63,757 nt of DNA from Paraburkholderia solisilvae (lineage in GTDB: Bacteria; Pseudomonadota; Gammaproteobacteria; Burkholderiales; Burkholderiaceae), in contig NZ_CADIKF010000044.1 in assembly GCF_902859875.1 (NCBI RefSeq), positions 1-63,757 on the forward strand, read 5' to 3'. The notes under the pieces are model-generated. The model searched no databases, was not told the origin of the DNA, and saw nothing but the letters and a program-made list of their open reading frames with translations. Of this stretch, positions 60,965 through 63,757 are shown piece by piece. A program made the position numbers and the translations under genes. The stretch's first letter is position 1, and each line of letters opens with the position of its first letter.

Positions 60965-61473
60965 ACCGCCCGCAATACATTCTGCAGCCGGTCAACCCGT
61001 ACTTCATCGCGTTCAGCCTCGCGGCCGCTTTCCTGCTGAACATGATGCCGTGGGGGCGCCTCGCCGGCGTGCCGGACTTCGTCGCGCTGGTGCTGCTGTT
61101 CTGGAACGTGCATCAGCCGCGCAAGGTCGGCATGGGTATCGCGTTTATGCTCGGCCTGCTGATGGACGTGCACAACGCCAGCCTGCTAGGCGAACACGCG
61201 CTCGCGTATACGCTGCTGTCGTACGGCGCGATCACGATTCACCGCCGCGTATTGTGGATGACGCTGCCCGTGCAGATCTTCGCGGTCATGCCGCTGCTCG
61301 TGATCGCGCAAGTCGTGCCGTTCATGATCCGCTTGCTGACCGGCGCGGCGTTCCCCGGCTGGGGCTATCTGATCGACGGTTTCGTCGAAGCCGCGCTGTG
61401 GCCGCTCGCGAGCGTGCTGCTGCTGATGCCGCAACGCCGTCCGGCCGATCCGGACGACACCCGGCCTATCTGA
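60961..61473 (+). CDS. mreD: Rod shape-determining protein MreD
   Basis: 170-aa integral membrane protein with about five to six helices; N-terminal QPVNPYFIAFSLAAAFLLNMMPWG and the central GLLMDVHNASLLGEHALAYTLL match MreD. Works with MreC and RodA/PBP2 in lateral wall synthesis. Coupled to mreC by ATGA overlap. Confidence 0.95.
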   Translation: MNRPQYILQPVNPYFIAFSLAAAFLLNMMPWGRLAGVPDFVALVLLFWNVHQPRKVGMGIAFMLGLLMDVHNASLLGEHALAYTLLSYGAITIHRRVLWMTLPVQIFAVMPLLVIAQVVPFMIRLLTGAAFPGWGYLIDGFVEAALWPLASVLLLMPQRRPADPDDTRPI

Positions 61474-61560
61474 TGTCGACGGCCCCTCGCGAACGAGCCG
61501 GAACCTGACGGAACCACACAGGACCGCAGCGCAAGCACCCGGGGGCCGACGCGAAACCGC

Positions 61561-63757
61561 ATGACCGAATTCAAAGACACCCAGCAGCAACTGAACAAGT
61601 TTCGCCTGCGCGTCGCCGCGGCGGGCCTGTTCGTGTTCGTCTGCTTCGGGCTGATCGCGTTCCGCTTCCTGTTCCTGCAGGTGTGGCACTACAGCAAATA
61701 TTCGCTGCAAGCGGACGAGAATCGCATCTCGGTTGCGCCGATCGTGCCGAACCGCGGCATCATCACCGACCGCAACGGCGTCGTGCTCGCGAAGAACTAC
61801 TCCGCTTACACGCTCGAAATCACGCCGTCGAAGCTGAACGACACACTCGAAAATGTGATCGACAAGCTCGCGACGGTGATCACGATCGATGCGCGCGACC
61901 GGCGCCGCTTCAAGAAGCTGCAGGAAGACTCGAAGAACTTCGAAAGCCTGCCGATCCGCACGCGCCTCACCGACGACGAAGTCGCGCGCTTCACCGCGCA
62001 GCGCTTCCGCTTTCCGGGCGTCGAAGTGCGCGCGCGCCTGTTCCGCCAGTATCCGCTCGGGCCGACGGCCGCGCACGTGATCGGCTATATCGGCCGCATT
62101 TCGCAGCGCGACCAGGAACGCATCGACGACACGAGCGACCAGAACGACAGCGACCCCGATCATTACGATCCGCGTCTGGACGCGAACAACTACAAGGGCA
62201 CCGACTACATCGGCAAGATCGGCGTCGAACAGAGCTATGAAACCGAGCTGCACGGCCTGACCGGCTTCGAGGAAGTCGAGGTGACCGCGGGCGGGCGTCC
62301 GGTGCGCACGCTGTCGCGCACCCAGGCCACGCCGGGCAACAACCTCGTGCTGTCGATCGATATCGGCCTGCAGCAGGTCGCCGAGCAGGCGTTCGCGGGC
62401 AGGCGCGGCGCGCTGGTCGCGATCGAACCGGCCACCGGCGACGTGCTCGCGTTCGTCTCCGCGCCGAGCTTCGATCCGAATGCGTTCGTCGACGGCATCG
62501 ATCAGCCGACGTGGGACGAGCTCAACAACTCGCCCGATCACCCGCTGCTGAACCGGCCGCTGCACGGTACGTATCCGCCGGGCTCGACGTACAAGCCGTT
62601 TATGGCGCTCGCCGCGCTGACGCTGCACAAGCGCACGCCGCAGTGGGGTTTCCAGGATCCGGGCTCGTACACGTTCGGCGGCCACACGTTCCGCAACGAC
62701 GTGCCGCAGGGTCAGGGCTGGATCGATATGAACCGCGCGATCATGGTGTCGAACGACACCTATTTCTATATGCTCGCGCACGATCTCGGCGTGAACGCGA
62801 TCGCGAACTTCATGAAGCCGTGGGGCTTCGGTCAGATTACCGGCATCGATGTTACCGGCGAGGCGCGCGGCATCCTGCCGTCGACCGAATGGAAGCGCAA
62901 GGCATACCGCAAGCCCGAGCAGCAGAAGTGGTACGAGGGCGAGACGATCAGCCTCGGCATCGGTCAGGGCTACAACTCGTTCACGATCCTGCAGCTCGCC
63001 CACGCGACCGCGACGCTTGCGAACAACGGCGTGCTGATGAAGCCGCACCTCGTGAAGGAAATCGAGAACCCGATTTCGCACCAGATGCGTCTCACCGTGC
63101 CGCGCGACGACGGACGCGTCAACGTTTCGCAGGCGGACATCGACGTCGTCAAGCGCGGCATGGAAAACGTCACGTCGAATCCGTCGGGCACCGCGTATCA
63201 GATCTTCCGCAACTCGTCGTTCCTGGTTGCGGGCAAGACCGGCACCGCGCAGGTGTTTTCGCTGCAGGGCCAGAAGTATCACGGCCATGCGCTTGCCGAA
63301 CGTCTGCGCGATCACGCGCTCTTTATCGCGTTCGCGCCCGCGGACAATCCGAAGATCGCGGTGGCGCTGGTCGTCGAAAACGGCGGGTGGGGCGCGCAGG
63401 CGGCGGGCCCGATCGCGAAGCGCGTGCTCGACTATTACCTGATCGACCGGCTCAAGCCCGGCGTCGAAGCCGCCGCGGTGAGCGCGGCCGCGTCGGCGAC
63501 CGAGGACGCGTCGGCGCCGGTAATCGGCACTGCGCCGCCGTCGGCCGTGCAAGTGCCGGTCGCGGCGGTGCAGCCGGTTACCGTCGCCGCCGGTTATATG
63601 CCGCTGCCGTTGCCGGCCGGCGCGGCGCCAGCGAGTGCGCCGCAAGCGGCATCGGATGCGAATGCAGCGAGCGGCGCGGCAATGGCGTCTGCACCGACAC
63701 CCGCATCCGCGCCGGCTGGCGCATCGGGCGCACGTACTCCCGGCGCGGCGACCGCGG
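61561..63757 (+). CDS. mrdA: Penicillin-binding protein 2 (partial, runs off the window)
   Basis: At least 732 aa; no stop before the window end. A single membrane anchor (about 17-40), the PBP dimerisation domain (about 60-225) and the transpeptidase domain follow. Active-site motifs: S342-T-Y-K (SxxK), S397-N-D (SxN) and K559-T-G. From about 635 a Pro/Ala/Val-rich tail of 100 or more residues extends beyond the E. coli PBP2 end. It cross-links lateral peptidoglycan and is inhibited by amdinocillin in other bacteria. rodA probably follows outside the window. Confidence 0.96.
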   Translation, partial: MTEFKDTQQQLNKFRLRVAAAGLFVFVCFGLIAFRFLFLQVWHYSKYSLQADENRISVAPIVPNRGIITDRNGVVLAKNYSAYTLEITPSKLNDTLENVIDKLATVITIDARDRRRFKKLQEDSKNFESLPIRTRLTDDEVARFTAQRFRFPGVEVRARLFRQYPLGPTAAHVIGYIGRISQRDQERIDDTSDQNDSDPDHYDPRLDANNYKGTDYIGKIGVEQSYETELHGLTGFEEVEVTAGGRPVRTLSRTQATPGNNLVLSIDIGLQQVAEQAFAGRRGALVAIEPATGDVLAFVSAPSFDPNAFVDGIDQPTWDELNNSPDHPLLNRPLHGTYPPGSTYKPFMALAALTLHKRTPQWGFQDPGSYTFGGHTFRNDVPQGQGWIDMNRAIMVSNDTYFYMLAHDLGVNAIANFMKPWGFGQITGIDVTGEARGILPSTEWKRKAYRKPEQQKWYEGETISLGIGQGYNSFTILQLAHATATLANNGVLMKPHLVKEIENPISHQMRLTVPRDDGRVNVSQADIDVVKRGMENVTSNPSGTAYQIFRNSSFLVAGKTGTAQVFSLQGQKYHGHALAERLRDHALFIAFAPADNPKIAVALVVENGGWGAQAAGPIAKRVLDYYLIDRLKPGVEAAAVSAAASATEDASAPVIGTAPPSAVQVPVAAVQPVTVAAGYMPLPLPAGAAPASAPQAASDANAASGAAMASAPTPASAPAGASGARTPGAATA

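Noticed and set aside
1..63757. tRNA, rRNA or tmRNA genes
   Set aside because: No T-loop-like GGTTCGAATCC element with cloverleaf flanks or rRNA-like segment was noticed in intergenic regions; a tRNAscan run would be decisive.

Overview
The window is high-GC DNA (roughly 63-65% by eye, with strong G/C third-position bias) from a betaproteobacterium. Gene content and order point to Burkholderiaceae, most likely chromosome 1 of Burkholderia sensu lato (Paraburkholderia-like): dapF-DUF484-xerC, dksA-hslVU, a RegB/RegA-type pair, argB, slmA, metX-metW-ampG, and gatCAB divergent from mreBCD-mrdA. The genus is inferred; no rRNA or tRNA gene was seen. Nearly all genes are ordinary chromosomal genes. 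No insertion sequence, prophage or CRISPR array was found.

Layout. 1-5213: a GC-rich microrepeat, ferredoxin/flavodoxin reductase fpr, a cytosolic two-component pair, and an amino-acid permease. 5214-13600: a complete molybdenum-hydroxylase cluster in the order S-L-M-D-E-G-XdhC, preceded by twin AGCGCT hairpins. The large subunit has the AYRGAGR (form II) active-site loop, so it should not be called a CO dehydrogenase without evidence. 13691-14435: a HigBA-like toxin-antitoxin pair with nested operator palindromes, followed by a 13-bp minisatellite. 14879-18415: a transglutaminase/DUF3857 protein, a SrkA-type kinase and a 70-aa orphan. 18811-26932: an RND tripartite efflux operon, a YnfM-like MFS exporter and a small membrane protein. 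27058-30350: an L-glyceraldehyde-3-phosphate reductase (YghZ) gene divergent from a DUF3185 gene across a TTCGTACGA-repeat operator, a 2OG-Fe dioxygenase and a doubtful ORF.

30638-42374: metK divergent from lpxL, then dapF, DUF484, xerC, rlmI, a His-rich CobW GTPase, a DksA lacking the four-cysteine zinc finger, and hslVU. 42655-47232: the RegA/RegB-like pair, a cysteine-rich CWC protein, argB and a pyrimidine 5'-nucleotidase. 47199-52921: slmA, metX-metW under a SAM-II-type riboswitch, ampG and an M48 protease. 53035-58201 (minus strand): xthA, ppk2 and gatCAB. 58647-63757: mreB, mreC, mreD and mrdA (PBP2), which runs off the window end.

Functional links. MetK makes SAM, and the SAM-II element in front of metXW would sense it, so both ends of a methionine/SAM feedback loop lie in the window. 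DapF, AmpG, MreBCD and PBP2 all serve peptidoglycan supply, recycling or shape. CobW and a cysteine-poor DksA sit side by side, a pairing seen elsewhere in zinc-limitation responses. The strongest non-coding signal is the metX leader at about 48150-48350: a SAM-II fold with an inserted hairpin, whose conserved GCUAAA box can pair instead with a downstream UUUAGC segment next to the metX ribosome-binding region.
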